Source: Epiperipatus broadwayi (Eukaryota > Onychophora > Udeonychophora > Euonychophora > Peripatidae). Taken from it: 64,000 nucleotides of DNA. The stretch covers positions 248,001-312,000 of the forward strand of contig JAQFVV010006641.1 in the NCBI GenBank assembly GCA_028023455.1, read 5' to 3'. The notes under the pieces are model-generated. The model was not told the origin of the DNA and searched no databases. It saw only the letters and a program-made list of their open reading frames with translations. The position numbers and the translations under genes are program-made. Positions 24,111-38,697 of this stretch are shown piece by piece (the stretch's first letter is position 1; the number at the start of each line of letters is the position of its first letter).

Positions 24111-27100
24111 ATAACTGGTATCCTGCAAATACATCAAAAATTAAAACAATTAGCAAAATTAAAGAAAATAAAATTAAAACAAATTTTCATATACATTTGT
24201 TTATTATTAGTAGTAAAAAATAAAACAATTGCATCAAATTAAAAAAAATAAAATTATATTAACTAATAAATAATATCCACAGATTTAAAAATAAAAATTT
24301 GAAGGAAAAAAAGTCTGTAATTAATGTTTGATGGATGAAAGATTATTTTTTCTCGACTTTACATATAGATATCAAACATTTGGTTGCATCACATCAAGAG
24401 GAAAAGTCTAACACAGCTTTTCTATTTTTACCGAATTTATAAGTAATATATATATATTGTTTAAAAATAATCAACATATATAATGTAATTAAAAAAAAAA
24501 AAAGATCAACATAAAAAAAGTATTTTCCACGTAATTATTGGAGGGATTATACTCATGCAAAAGTTCATATTACTTTAAGATTATAAACATTTTTAAAATT
24601 TGTTTTAATTTTTTAGTTGGTATTTTTTTGAACCTGCACTGACATTACTGCATTATGTGGATAAACGTGAACTCCGCGCGTTTTTTAAAAAATTTCTAAT
24701 GCCGTATGAAAATGTAGTGCATGAACTTCCCTACTATCAAACAATACAAAAAAAAAATGCTGATCAAAAATCAACATAAATTAATAGTTTTGATAATCTC
24801 AATTTCTTGTTTTTGTCTAGTGAAAAAAATAAAAATAAACAATATTAAATACTTTGATCTAAGTATGTGCTTTTTTTATTATTAATTCTTACATTAGCTT
24901 ACGCATTTTAAAATTTGTAACTTTTTATTTGTTAGTAATAAATATACGTAAATAATTTATTATTATGTGTTTTTGAGTTTATTTTTTAATTGATATAAAA
25001 TTTCGTTTTTAACAAATATATAGGTAAGCATATATGTAGTATTTTGCTGACAAATTTTAAAAGTAACTTAGTTGGAAGCATGTTTTTTTTAATGAATTCT
25101 ACATTAGTTTAATAATTTGTTTTCTAATTTTTTTGGTCAAATATGATTTGCTAAACTCTAAATATTGTTTTTGAATTTTTTGAATTTATTTAACATAATA
25201 TTCATAATGTTTTGATTATGCTAGTAAATTTTTCATGGTATTTTCTAATTATTAATAATATTTACTACACTCTAAATATTGTTAAGAATATTTTGTCATG
25301 TTTTTATCTTGGTTTAGTAATTTATTTTCTCAAAGCTTTACTCTTTATTGACTAGATTAGTAATTAATTTTGTGGATGAAATATCTGAAAACAGAATTAT
25401 AGCTTATTTTACTATATTTAATTTTTTTTTTAAAATAAAAATTGAATTTTTTTATGTGCACTGTGGAATATATCTGAAATAATTGGAGGCATATATTATG
25501 TTAAAAGGGGTTTACCTCTTGGTATTGTCAGCAGATCTTTTGTGGCTTATCCTAGTACAAAAATGGTTAGAACACTTAATACATTGTCATTTAAAGTCCT
25601 ATGGAATATTTTGATATTTCACAGCATTATTGTCTATGTAAATGTTTTTTTTTTTTTGTAATCTATAAATTCAATAATTAATTGTATGTAAACCACATTG
25701 ATTTTTTCACTAACATCCCTTTTTTAGCTACACATTTTTCAATATTTGTCATGTTGTTTTAAATATCTTGGAATTTAGAAATCTTTGAATAAGAGTTGCA
25801 GTGCTCTTTACAATTTATATAAAATTCATTCTATATATTTGCAATTTCTATCTATTTTTCAACTTCATTTAATATAAATATCACTATTGTCTTCTAATCA
25901 TTTGTAAAATTTTGTCATTTATATATTTGATATAAATTCTTGATAATAATTTCTGTAAGTCTCCATCTACTCTCATATAATATCTACAATAATTTCACTT
26001 TTTCTTGGAACTTTATTTTATTTTTTTATAAATCTAACATAAGTCTCATTTAGTTATGAAAATTATTTGGCCATAGAAATTTTCTTCATATTTTTGTTTT
26101 TAACAAGATTAATGCCTGAAGCAACATTTGTTCCATGCTCAATAAATTTACTATATTTTTTAGACTATGGTTGAATATTTGTTTTTTGTATTTTATTACA
26201 TCACTATTATAGCTTTCTATACAATTTTCCAGAAGTTTGAATATTAAATTGCTACTTTAAAATGTTTTTTCCTATTGTTTTTTCATTCATTGTCTTGCCT
26301 TAATTGATGTTTGCTGATGAATTACTGCTTTTTATGATTATTTTATTGATTTTAATCAAATTTGACCTATTTTTAAAATCTTCCTAATATTTAAAATCAT
26401 TTTTTGTTAAATTGTATCTTAAAATTAGGGTAATTCTGGTGGATTGATGAAATTTGATTAAATTTTTATAATTTCTCTAAAATGACTTTTGGTGAATATC
26501 ATGGACAATTCAGAAAGCTGTTTTAAATTGACTTATTGATTTTTTTTAACTAATTCAAAAATATTTAATTTGCTTGGCTTTCTGATAAAAAATGTTGGTT
26601 AAAGTGAATAAATCTTCATGCAAATGATACATTTAATAATCTTTTATAAACCTTTTTTTAAAAATTGACTTTTAGACCAGTTATCAGAGTGTAAATTTAC
26701 AAAACATAACAATTCTGTTAAAAATAATTTAAGATCCTGACAGTACATATTATGAATGCACTTAAATGTAATATGACACTTTTGATCAAAATTCTGTACA
26801 CCTGACATATAATATTAAATATTTAGTTAAATTATTTGTTATTTTTGAACTCTTAAGAAAGTTGATTACAAGAAAGAATATAACTATGTTGAGTTCATTA
26901 AAACTTAGGATGAGTTCTATAAAATTTTGTCTTCATATTGCAACAAATCATATTGGACACATATTGATTACAAGTTAATTTTAAGATCATAAACATGTAA
27001 TGTTAAAACTAAGGAATTAGAAAATTAAAACATCAGCACATGTTAATTCACAAACCTATTTGTAAGACTAAGTTTTTGACAAAAAAAAATGGAGTATCCA

Positions 27101-30100
27101 ATATTAATGCAACAATATCTAATAAAGATTCATAGAAATTAATGCTATTTTAAAGGTCATTATTGCCCAAAAAAATTTTGCTGCAAAAAGTCACTTTGCT
27201 AAAAGTGTTGAGATTTTTAAAAATGAAGTTATATAAGATTTGTAATATTTAAATATAAGTTATTTATACTTAAGCTAATGTAATTACAAAAACTTTAACC
27301 CAGACTAAACTCCCTTCTATCTTTGTTCCAATCCCCTCTAACTTTATAGGATTTATATAAGGAAGATGATATTTTAGGATTATTATTAAAGAATTTCTCC
27401 AGAAAAGAAAATCAGTAACTTGTCTCAAAGTTGTCATTTTTGATAGCATAGAAAAATATCTAAAGATTATATAAGACTGGAATGATAAATATCTAAATAA
27501 AAAGACATGATTACATGTCATAAAGATTGCCACAGAAAATGTACATGAATAAAATTATATTTTGAGGTTACCATAAAGAAAAATGATAAGGATTGTTTTG
27601 GAAGAATTTCTGATAATAAGAACATCAGTAATATGTTCCAAAGTTATCATTTTGTAAATGCATACAGATGAATATAATGACAAACAGCTGGAGAGAGATA
27701 AAAAAACATGATCAAATATTATTAAATCATAAACAGAATCTTATATGACTTGTAATTGTTTAGTAGCAGTAGCAATATGATTTTTTGAATTTTAAATGAT
27801 AGAATAAATTGTATTAAAAAGTATAACTACTAAAGAATATAAAGTGTTATTATTTTGTTCTCTAATTAACTGTATTTACCTCTATGCAGAATACCTAATA
27901 TGCATAGAACATTTTCTATGTATAAAAAATTTAGTAGTTTCATCTACTTTTTTAAATTACAGCTGGAGTAAAATACTATGGATCTTTACACAGTGTTTTC
28001 TGGAAGTTTTGTGGTGATTGGTAATTTAAATGTGTTTATATATTGAACTATTTTCAATATATAAACACAATCTTTAAATAGTACAGCTAATATTTTTTCA
28101 AGCATGACTTTAATAGACAAATCTATTTTTGTAAAGATTGAAAAGGTAAATAATATATTACTAAGCATATGTTTGATTGTTTTTAAGTTTTTGTTAATAA
28201 AATATTTTGCCATAGCAGATTAAATGTATTATTGCTTGCAAATTTGTCAGATATTGTTTTGATGTATAACTTTAAAAATGGTTTATTGTCTAGATAAATT
28301 AACTGTTAATATGTAATAATTCTAGTGGTCCATATTAATAATATATTTGTACTTCAAAATGATTTATCTAGTTAAATATTCAAAATATAAAATAATAACC
28401 TCCTGTATAATTCTATATTATGGATAGTAAGTAAGCATGTTGTAACTAAAATACAAAAAAAAAAAAAACATCTTCACAGAATAGTATTAGAATAGCTAAT
28501 TGTACAGTATTATGACATCTATTTACTCATATATCATTTTTATCATGAGTGCTATTTTTCATGGATTTGTGTAAGTAATTCAATATGAATTTTCATTTAC
28601 TTCTAATAATTCTGCAGTAATATATTATAAATTAAAAGGATTAGTATATGTAACATAATATAATTTAAGTTTTGTAATTATTGTAATTATATTTCAATTT
28701 TTAATTTCTGCTATCTTTATATTCAACCAAAATAACAATACAAAACAACCAAAAAGCAAACAAACTGAATATGTTAAAAGTGAGGTAAACTTATAATCAT
28801 TTTAATGAATCTAGTTATTATCAAAATAAAACCATATGAATTTTTATTGGTTGTCTTTTTTTTTTCATGTGTCAAAGCATAGTCTGCAAAGCAAACATGC
28901 AAACCCAGGACAACTGCTTGAAAGGTTGCAGTGCTGATGACTTGGCCACCAATGCTTGACTATTGGACATCTTTTGTATTAATATTTTATACAGAACTCA
29001 TATTTGTATAATATGTTATACACAGATTGAAGCTTATCCAGAATATATTATTTGTAAGTTGTTGGTGAAATGAAGGAGTTTTATCTTGAAAGTAAAAATC
29101 TCTGAATTAATGCTTAACTTGTTATCTCTGCTAATCATATGATCTTCAAAGTAATTAATTGTTTAATCATTTGCTAATCATATTATGTTTAGACTTTGAG
29201 ACAGGATATTTTTATATGAAGAGCACTAATTATAACATATTGAGATTTAGAATAGACATAGGTTGAAAAAGTTATTATTGAAACAATTTTATTGATTTCT
29301 GAAGAATAGTTGATAACATAACGGTTGGATAATGTTACAACTTTACAACTTGGTTGTGAATGGATTTATTAGTTGAGTCTAAAACATAGTAAAAATGGGG
29401 ACAATTGTTTTAAATGGGTAAGAATAAAATACCTTTATCATCATTTTCAATTATTTACACCATGAAATATATGTAAAAAATAATAAAAGGTGAAGAAAAA
29501 GCCAATATTGGTAAACTGGTTTTTGTTGTTGTTGTAACATTGATTTAAACGGTTTCACCACTTTTCTTAATTGAGGCAATTGTTGGCTTTTTTAAATAAA
29601 ATAACATCTTTTTATTTTCATTAGCTTTCTTGAAAGTATTAATGGATTTTGTAAATATTTGGTAGAATTGATTTTAATAGATGTTGTTAATCTTATAAAA
29701 AATTCACAATTCATTATTTAACAATTTTAACATCTTAGTAAAGATCAGATCTGACTGATATTTTTATGCGTATAATTAATGATAAATAATTTTGTACATA
29801 TAAAATATAATTTAATAAATTATCTGTGAAAATTAACCATTGTTTTTTTTTAAAAAATACAAGTTCAAATTATTTTTAAAGCAGAAGTTTTTCTTTATTT
29901 AAAATTACTATAAATTATATATAAAATTTGACAATTTACAAAGAGGAATAAAGCCTAAGGCATTAATTTAACTTAACCAAAAACAATAAAGTAATGGATA
30001 ACATACAGCTCAAGTTATGACAAACGTAAATGAAAATATAATGAAAATAATATCCAGAATCTGATATCAATAGAAAGTTATTCTTCAAATGAGAGAACTC

Positions 30101-30289
30101 ACAAATGATGAGAAATAATGGTAATTTAATATTTATTTCAAAAAGCATTTTTTTTTCCACAATTTTTTTTTTTTTTTTTTTTTTCAAGAAACAATATTTA
30201 CTTCTCACTTCCAACTATTGTTTAACATCTATTGGATAACATTCTATATTTAAAACAAGTAATATACTGTATATGTAAAGTCAATGACT

Positions 30290-30291
<2 letters not shown>
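24111..30291. other. About 6 kb of AT-rich DNA without recognised genes
   Basis: Only short scattered ORFs occur (27270-27533, 27986-28213, 29963-30214, all minus) and none has a recognisable domain. A GC-richer patch lies at 28870-28980. No tRNA or retroelement signal is seen. This is likely intergenic or intronic. Confidence 0.55.

Positions 30292-30363
<72 letters not shown>
30292..30363. repeat. (TA)n microsatellite
   Basis: A pure TA run without inverted flanks. Confidence 0.97.
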
Positions 30364-30368
<5 letters not shown>

Positions 30369-30856
30369 AAAAAGAAAGCTACTATTCTGACTTGATGGAT
30401 TTATAGATTTATAAATACTAACTTGTAATTCTAAAGAAAATGATTTATTAGCTTTTGAAATAATTTAAATTTTACAATTCATTTATCTAGTTTCTTAAAT
30501 TGCTATCCCCAAATGAAATGATTTCTTAAATAAAGCCAACTAAAACTGTAACCTATTCAGGGAATGGAGCGACTTGACTATTTTTCTCTTATTAACAATG
30601 GTCACATGAATCAAAAATATGCTGGTTAACAAACTTTTATAACAGCTTTCTGACATCTCACAAGTATATTGAATAAAACAACATGCAGCATGAGAAAGCC
30701 AATTCACTCAGCTAAACAAATATCAACATATGTTTCAAGGATGATACAGCTTATTAATATCTCCAAAGATATTAAGTAATAATAACCCAGCCTCAGCTAA
30801 AGCTCAGAGTTATTAAATTGCTTCGGTAAGTCATGCTGAGAACACTAAGAATTATA
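30364..30856. other. AT-rich DNA without recognised genes
   Basis: Nothing recognisable lies here up to the 3' tail of the RTE copy that starts near 30857. Confidence 0.6.
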
Positions 30857-30879
30857 CCAATCATCATCATCAACCATTA

Positions 30880-31188
30880 TCAATCACTGGAGGAAGAAAG
30901 TCTCTCCAAGTTCAATCCATTTTCTCCAATTTTAGCTTCTCTTCTCCACATCACTCCTGCACACTTTCTTATTTCATCCATATGTCTAACATGTGGTCTC
31001 TTTCTGGGTCTTTTATAATCTCTTGCCATCCAGTTTAAGATTTCAATTGTCCATTTATTATCATCTCTTCTAGAAATACGTCCAGCCCAACTCCAATCTT
31101 TTAATTTTTCAATGAGGTCAGTAACACCTGTTTGTTCTCTTAGCCATACATTGTTTTTCAATCTCTTCTTATTACTCCCAACATGCAT
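30880..31188 (-). pseudogene. RTE C-terminal domain fragment
   Basis: It contains TDLIEKLKDWSWAGRISRRD, then RWTIEILNW-like text (here KWTIEILNW), RPHVRHMDEIRKCAG and WRREAK. It extends further toward the 3' end than the equivalent ORF in the first copy, showing the true C-terminal sequence of the family. The plus-strand ORF at 30833-31018 is a shadow. Confidence 0.82.
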
Positions 31189-31259
31189 CCCTACAAATTT
31201 CTTTGAGTAGTCTGAAGTCTCTGTATTGCTCTTCTATTAAATGATCAAGTCTCAGATCC

Positions 31260-31664
31260 TTAAGTAAGAACTGGTAAAACACATTTATTAAAAATCTTAC
31301 TTTTCAAACACATAGGCATAATTCCTTTTAGTATCAAGTTATTTCTAGTAAAAGCACTCCAACCAAGTTTAATTCTATGATTAATTTTATCTGTTGTGTT
31401 TCCATTTGTACTAATAATCTGACCAAGATATTTGTAACTGTTAACTTCTTCTAACTCATCATAATCAATCTTTATTTTCATATTTGGAGTAAATCGATTA
31501 AACATTATTTTAGTATTTTTAACATTTATTTTTAGTGCTATTTTCCAACTTTCATCTGATAACACCTGCAAGATTTTCTGTAGCTCTAAAGCATTATTTG
31601 GAAAAAAAACAACTACATCATCTGCAAAATATAAATATTTTAAATGATCTCCATTTACTTTCAC
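31260..31664 (-). pseudogene. RTE RT fragment retaining the FADD catalytic box
   Basis: FADDVVVF lies at about residue 13, followed by LQKILQVLSDESWK, LKINVKNTKIM, YDELEEVNSYKYLGQII and RIKLGWSAFTRNN, ending CVLPVLT. The intact Asp-Asp pair contrasts with FAGD in the first copy, so this copy lost function through truncation and frameshift rather than through the active site. Confidence 0.85.
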
Positions 31665-31813
31665 TCCTTTATCTTCTCATTTTAATTCACAAAATACTTT
31701 TTGCAGCACTGCTGTAAAAACGTTTTCTAGATATGAGGTTACCCTGTCTTACATTCTTTTCATTGTTGACTTCCCCAGTATAATTATATAATCTAATTGT
31801 TGCTGTTGCCTTA

Positions 31814-32056
31814 TTATAAATAAGTATTCTTTAAAGTATGACAATATCTCAGATCTATAACTTGGTGATCCAATGCTTTAATCACTGAAAATATGTTTAT
31901 AGAATCAAATGCTTTTTCATAATCTACAAATACAAAGCATAATGGCAACTCATATTCATTTGTCCTTTCTATAACTTCTCTCAATACCTGGATGTGATAT
32001 ACTGTACTAAAACCACTTTTAAATTCAGCTTGTTCTCTTGGTTGCTGGAAATCCAA
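31814..32056 (-). pseudogene. RTE RT fragment with motif A
   Basis: It contains QQPREQAEFKSGFST, LREVIERTNEYELPLCFVFV and DYEKAFDSI (RT motif A with its Asp). It ends at an indel near 31814 before motif B. The upstream side is interrupted by the solo LTR at 32066/32067. Confidence 0.85.
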
Positions 32057-32066
32057 TGTTCTCTAT

Positions 32067-33712
32067 TGTACCAGGTTCGATCCATTGTACTCACACTTCA
32101 TCTTCAAATTAGTTCTAGCTGGTTTTCAACCTTATTTCTAATACATTTATAATCTCATTTTATAAATATTACATGAATGAACTGGTTCCTTAGGCAGAGA
32201 ATAACATACTTAGAGAGTATCTATGTCCAAACCATAGCTATAAAATATATAACTAGCATTACATTTCCAGGACATAACTTCTTCTCAACTGTTGAATTCA
32301 ACACCATGTTCAAAGTACTTTTTTGTTTTGTATAAACACAGGTGCCAGTTACTTATTCAGACAATAAATAATGCACTTTAACCAATGGCCACTAATTCAA
32401 TGTCCAAGAGACACCCATGGTTAGCTCAGCTACTTGTAATCTATAACAAATTATAGTTTCAATTAGTGGTGAAAAGAATTGACCGACAAAATAAGCTTTA
32501 GGTTTAAAAACAATTTATTTTAATTAACATTTATTAAACTAATTTTAAATATTTTATAAATCCTATTTACTAATATAACACACGCATATATATAATTTGC
32601 ACACTATAATATCTTATGAGAAAGCATTAAATAATATTTGAAATTTAAAATACAATGAAATTAATATACTAACACATGAGTACACACAACATTTTAAACA
32701 CACATATTAATAGTTCATCTATATATGCAATACAGTTTTTAAATTTGACTCTTGAGATTTTACAAATTCAATGGCTACTTTAGAAATAAGAAAAATGTTA
32801 TTACCTAAGATTTTGAATGTGGATACTTCTTGCTGTTTGCTGCTTCTAATGAAGTATTTCTAACTGGTTAGATTTGAAGTTTTCTTGTGGAGATTTAATG
32901 TTTATTATTCTGAGGCATTTTCCTTAAGACAATTTGATATTGAAATGGCTTCAGGTTGTTACAGAGGCACCACTTTTATTGGGTAGATTGATTGTTTTCA
33001 TCGGATTTCAGGCTGGAGAAAGTCGTATAACACTGCATTCTTGATTCTGGATATATACTAAACTGATTGATATAACTCACTGATAGATTGTTCTGAATTG
33101 TTATCTCAAATGCAGCTGTACACAAACTCGACTAACTGTCTGATAAAAATTGTCTATTTATACAGACAACGTGTTGTCGTTTTGATATCCTCCAGCAATA
33201 TCTGTTGTCGAAATTCCTTTGATAATCTTTTAATTACATATTTTTGAAAATTGTTTCATGCAAACATGTTGTTTTTATATTTTTAATTAATAGCCACCAT
33301 TGAGTGTTTTTTTTAATTTTTTTAACTATATTTTTTCTTTATTTCATTTTAATATTTAATATGCATACATTATATTTACAGTTGCATGCACATATATAAT
33401 TTGAGATCCATTCACTATTTAGTTTTAAGATGAACCTTTTTTATTCCTTTCTTTAACTTAAATAAAAGAGATTTATGTTTTTAAACTTTAAACTTATATT
33501 TCAATTAATAATAATAAAAAAAAAATCTTTACTTCTTTTATGAAACTTTAACTTGATGCTTCTAAGCGACCCCCCCCCTTTTTTTAATTAAATAACTGTA
33601 ACTTTTATTTCAAAACTCTTAAACTTTTACTTTTACGTTTTCTTTTATGAAAGATTTTTATTTTAATAATTTTTTAAACAAAATTATTAGGTGCCAACAC
33701 AATGTTGGTACA
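32067..33712 (-). mobile_element. Solo LTR with 4 bp target-site duplication
   Basis: The 1646 bp unit runs from TGTACCAGGTTCGA to TGTTGGTACA and is flanked on both sides by CTAT (32063-32066 and 33713-33716). Outside the duplication the RTE sequence continues, so insertion site and boundaries are clear. It aligns over its length with the two LTRs at 10631 and 14895 (shared TTAGGCAGAGAA, CTTCTTCTC.GCTGTTGA and AGAATTGACCGACAAA blocks) but is much more diverged, so it is another subfamily or an older copy. A TATAAATAG box lies at 33154-33162 (minus). Solo LTRs arise by recombination between the two LTRs of a full element. Confidence 0.88.
33154..33162 (-). promoter_or_regulatory. TATA box of the solo LTR
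   Basis: The minus strand reads TATAAATAGACA at the place equivalent to the TATA boxes of the paired LTRs. Its conservation across diverged LTR copies supports promoter function. Confidence 0.6.
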
Positions 33713-33775
33713 CTATAAATGAGTTATAACTATCTTGGTAAAAATTTTGTATAAAACTGATAAAAGGCTATTACT

Positions 33776-36393
33776 AATAAACTAGAAGAGGAGGATAAAC
33801 CTTGACTCAATCTCACAACATTTTAATGACCTCGACACTCTCCACATAAATCACCAACACCATGATTACAATTATTTTTTTTCTAACAATACATTTTCTA
33901 CATTCTCCTTTTCCAATAAACTTTATCATCTTTAAATTCTCCACACTATTGTATTGTTATGATCAGATGGGCACAAAATAACAGTTTGTCTTATTGATTT
34001 TATTAATTTATAATGCCACATTAATTCTCCTAATAAATTTATGAGCTCTTTATTCAAAATTGGAATGTTGTGGTCTCAGTATTCTTATAATGAATGCAAA
34101 ATTTCTACTGATGATTTTATGAATTTTTTGATGACTGATGAATGCTATCCTAGCTATTAGCCTAAGTAGACATAGATTTAATTTGCAAGCTAATATCTAC
34201 ATTTCATTAATTAATAATAATAAAATTGTATAAATTAATAAATAGTAAACTAATATAAAATAGTCTATCAACTTTAAATTTTGAACTATATTACTCTCAA
34301 TAGAGAGTGCACTCGAATACCAGGAGTGGGAAAGAGATTTTATATCCACTCAAGATATTAATCAACAACATAATAAATTTATTAAATGAAAATAATAATT
34401 AATTTGAAAGTAATCTCCTTCATATATTTTCAGGCTATCTACAATAATATGTAAAGCAAATTATGAATGTTTTTTAGATCAAATTTCATATTTTCTAAGA
34501 ATTAACAATTCCATAGTCAAACCATTATTATGTGTCTGTATCTGGATAGGTGTTGGAATATTTATTTAAAATTGATTATTATGAATATTTCTGTGTTCTA
34601 TGAGTACCAAAAACATTAAGAGACTACACCAAATTTAATTAACTAATTAAAATTTATTAATCAAAATTATCAATTGTAAATGTATAAACTTTAATATTAC
34701 ATAACGTTATATGTGTAGAGATGGTAATCTGGACCAACTGATGATTTCTGGTTTAGCATAAAATACGTATATTGGTGATGATTTATCTTTTCAACATAAA
34801 TGTGTTCAAGTGTATCAGTGTTATGGGATAATATGGAGAGTGGTGGGTGGTGTGAAAGTCTGTGCTCAAATATCCTATATATTACATATATAGACACAGG
34901 TATATAATAAGCCTGTGTTTCAGTTATAACATAACATTATAACAATCCGATAATAAACTTAGCAAAAAAAATATTTACGCGGATTTTACAATGATATGGA
35001 GAATATGATCCTACATCATTCGCATTTACATAGTGTGTCACTACACTTCATGTCTTCATCATTCAATAACCTTGCATAAACTTAACTTAAATAGCTCAAC
35101 TAGTAAAATTGATTCTGTTTAAACATTTTCTATTTACCATAAGCATGAATAATTATTTTATACACCGTTTCATAAAATAAACAATTTATGAGATAAAATT
35201 TTAAACTTATTTTATCTTTTGACAGACATATATGCCTTTTGGTGCTGATGATTTAACTTTTGTTTTATAAGCTACACATTAAACATTATTTTATCATCTG
35301 TAGTAGACAGACTACATTAAAGTAGTGGCTGTGATTTGAATCTTTACCTTTTTTACTTTCTAACTATAAGCCTAACTTTCAATTCTTTTAGAGGCCATAC
35401 ATACAATTACACATGCTTAATGTTTTCTATGTCCCCACCAATAAACAATAAACATTATTAATCTTACCACTCCAGTGGTGACTTGCAACTGTGATCAGCT
35501 GATCATGATGTTTTAATCTACTAACACTAATTTTAAATTAATAATGCTTATCAGTTTTATAAATGATTGTGAGCAAAGGTCAGCCAAATGCATTATACAT
35601 CAATCTTTAATATATACTTAAAATTAAAAAGTGTCTCTGAAATAAATAATATACTTCAAATATGAAATACAGACACTGACAAACCATTTATGTTAACACA
35701 TTTTACACAGTAGAGAATATCACTATAAAGACATATCCATGAGGAAAATGGCTACAAAGCAATAAACCTAAGATGGCTTCAACCTCATACTATAAGGCAC
35801 TACAATATGAAATATATCTCCAATGGAATATATCAACTATGGTGATGGAGAGTAATCTTTAATCTTCTAATAAACAAATTTAAAAATACTTAATCCCAAT
35901 AATTATGAGAGAGCTCTGTTCAACCTTAACCCTCAAGGTAGCAATAACTTGTCATATCTTGGACAAACAATGTTTATTTACACATATCACATGGTCTAAG
36001 GAGAACTGGGTCTGAACTCTCACTAAACAATAAATATTGATGTATAAAATAATAATATGATTATTGCCAAATATGACTACAATAAAATTATCTTAGCCTT
36101 AATAGTAAAAAAATAAAATAAAAAAGGGCACCATTATCACTACCCAGGACATAGTGATACTTAAAATCTTAATACTACATAATTAATATGATATAGCATT
36201 GCTAATATAAAAATTCAGTAATAAGCATAAAAAATAGATATGTGAATCTTTCTTGTAATTATTTCAAAATCTCTCACATATATCAATTATTAATATTATC
36301 ATAGCATCATGATTATTGTAACAACATTCAAAAGCATATTCCACTCTACTATGACCTAACTTTGTTACAGGGTGTATTAATTAATATACCATA
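33776..36393. other. AT-rich DNA without recognised genes
   Basis: No domain-bearing ORF, RNA gene or repeat is recognised; the small ORF at 34697-34897 is unremarkable. Confidence 0.55.
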
Positions 36394-36414
36394 AATAATA
36401 TAATAAATAATATA

Positions 36415-36448
<34 letters not shown>

Positions 36449-36469
36449 TATATTATTTATTATATTATT
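36394..36469. repeat. (TA)n centred in a perfect 27 bp inverted repeat
   Basis: The left arm 36394-36420 (ending AATATACCATAT) is exactly complementary to 36443-36469 around a TA run. Confidence 0.92.
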
Positions 36470-36488
36470 TACTTATATTTTATTTATT

Positions 36489-36523
36489 GTAGGGTATATA
36501 TATATATATATATATATACCCTT
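36489..36523. repeat. (TA)n with AGGGTATA/TATACCCT ends
   Basis: A short TA run bounded by AGGGTATAT and ATATACCCT, forming another TA-cored palindrome only about 20 bp from the previous one. Confidence 0.85.
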
Positions 36524-38599
36524 CAATAAAACCTAAGTAAATGAATGGTAATAATAATAATAAAGAAAGGTTATACTTAAAAGTCCTCAACACAACATCA
36601 GTCTCTAATTCACAATCCATCAATCTATTCTCTATCGTGCGCTATCAGAATCATCCAAACATTTGTATTAAGTCAGTTCCACAAATATATACACACATTC
36701 CCATGACTAATATCCAACACATAGAGATAAACAAATGGCCATTTTCTGTGAATCGTATATGCACACACAAACAAATTAATCTACGTTTCCATGGATATTA
36801 GATTTATTGAAAGGATTGTAAAAGAAAAAAAATATTTTACACATTTTTTTTCTGTTCAGACAATCTTTAATATCATTAGGGGGTAACTGCATTTTTCTTT
36901 CATTCTATAACGCTGTCATACACTATATTGGTAAACATCGAATATTTTATATCATTTAATTCACCATCTGACTTGCAACATGTATTTATCATTCTGGATA
37001 TTTATAATTCTAACATTTAATTTCAAATATATTCTGTTCCAACTTTACTTATCATCATAATAAAATTTTACAAATAAATCTATCAATTTTGTTTATTGGA
37101 ATTTTCCTTTTTCCAATTAATAAATAATAATTCATTAATATTACACTATTTTTCATAACAAAGAACAGTTTCTCTTTCAATACAGAGATAAAAAGCATTG
37201 AAACGTTTTTCAGTCCCTACTTTTAAAGTAGTTCTAGCTTAAGTTCAAGATTACAGATACCTTTAGAAATGAATTATTTTCTTTCTCATTTTCTTCCAAA
37301 ACATCCAATCAAGCAATTCATATACAATAACAGTTCAAGCAAAATTATGATAGGAAAAAAAGATACATGTGATATTTTAAACTTGGAAAACCAGGAGATT
37401 TGTTCCAGATGGATCATTCTGCAACATATTGTATATAAAGTCTTTATCATTGGGATCCAATCTTTGGTTAATTTTGGGATTAGAAAATGAGTACTTGATT
37501 TAAAGATTGATGTCAACATTTTTACAAACTTATTAAAACTTTACTTTTCTAATACAAAAATTTAGTGGAACTTTTAGTGAAGAAGAAGAACAAGCCCCAG
37601 CATGCAAATAAGAAGAGCAATCCAGTAAACAACACCAACACAATAACCAACCAACAAAACTCAAAAGAGGTGCATGGCTTTTTACAACCTCTGGTTGTAC
37701 ATCATCATTAACCATACCTTTTTACCTGCTCCATTCTTCTATTAATTTCCTATTAACTAAGACTCATAATTTTGACATTAATTGATCACACTACCTGAAT
37801 GATCATGTGATTTATTTGAAATTTTCTTACATTTAAATTGTGTATATAAAAAAAAAATCAAGATAAAAAATCCTAGCAAAGTGAAAGTAAAAATATAATA
37901 TAAAATAAATAATTTAAATTAAATGAAATTTTATGACTGAGTATTTTCAAATACTTCTTTAAAATTAATTTAAAATTGTTACCCTTTCAATTTGCTTTCA
38001 AATTGATATCAAACATACCATATGAACATTTATAATTTTCTTTGTAACTAAAATTATGTGTATATGGACATGCACATGCATGTGTCCACACACATCTTCA
38101 ACCATTCCAGCTGAACTATGCATATTATATCTAGTAATAAACCTATACAACAATCATAAATATATTGATCTAATCAAATAAATTGTAAAATTCTATAACT
38201 GCTTGCAATTTAAATTTAAGATTGAAATTTACACATCGATTTCTTTATATTTCATACATTATTTTATTAAATGACTATTATTTACCAATTTCAAAACTTA
38301 ACCACTCTCATCAGATTACTCATCTAATGCTAACAATCAAAGCATATCTAGATCTACTGGTTATTAGACTTTACACTGTATTTACAAAACAAAACACAAT
38401 TATGCATTAGTTTTTCAATAGTATATGTCTACAGTTTTTAAATATTATATGTCTACCATAAGCTTTGTAATTATCAGCTAGAAAAATTTAAACTGATATC
38501 AGTTATGAATCTTTTAAATTTAATATATATTTTTTTCAGTGAATGTTGCATCTATAATATATAACAAAACCAACTATCATTGGCCAAAATCAAAGGTTA
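36524..38599. other. AT-rich DNA without recognised genes
   Basis: ORFs at 36541-36801, 37269-37490 and 37286-37519 (opposite strands, overlapping) and 37533-37715 have no domain features. Nothing else is recognised. Confidence 0.5.
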
Positions 38600-38653
38600 C
38601 AATATATATATATATATATATATATTGTAGTACTTATAAATTAAGTACTTGTT

Positions 38654-38697
<44 letters not shown>

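Larger units (their letters stand above)
30857..33775 (-). mobile_element. 5'-truncated RTE copy split by a solo LTR
   Basis: The same family as 1074-4720. The 3' tail ATCATCATCATCAACCATTA is at 30857, the C-terminal segment at 30880-31188, RT parts at 31260-31664 and 31814-32056, and the match resumes after the LTR at 33713 with AAATTTTGTATAAAACTGATAAAA, ending near 33770. Only the RT core and downstream part are present; the endonuclease and 5' monomers are missing, as expected for abortive retrotransposition. Frameshifts separate the fragments. Confidence 0.9.

Noticed and set aside
32070-32082. Pol III B box (GGTTCGATCC) suggesting a tRNA or tRNA-derived SINE
   Set aside because: It lies at the exact terminus of the solo LTR, has no A box at the right distance, and the other LTR copies do not keep the match.
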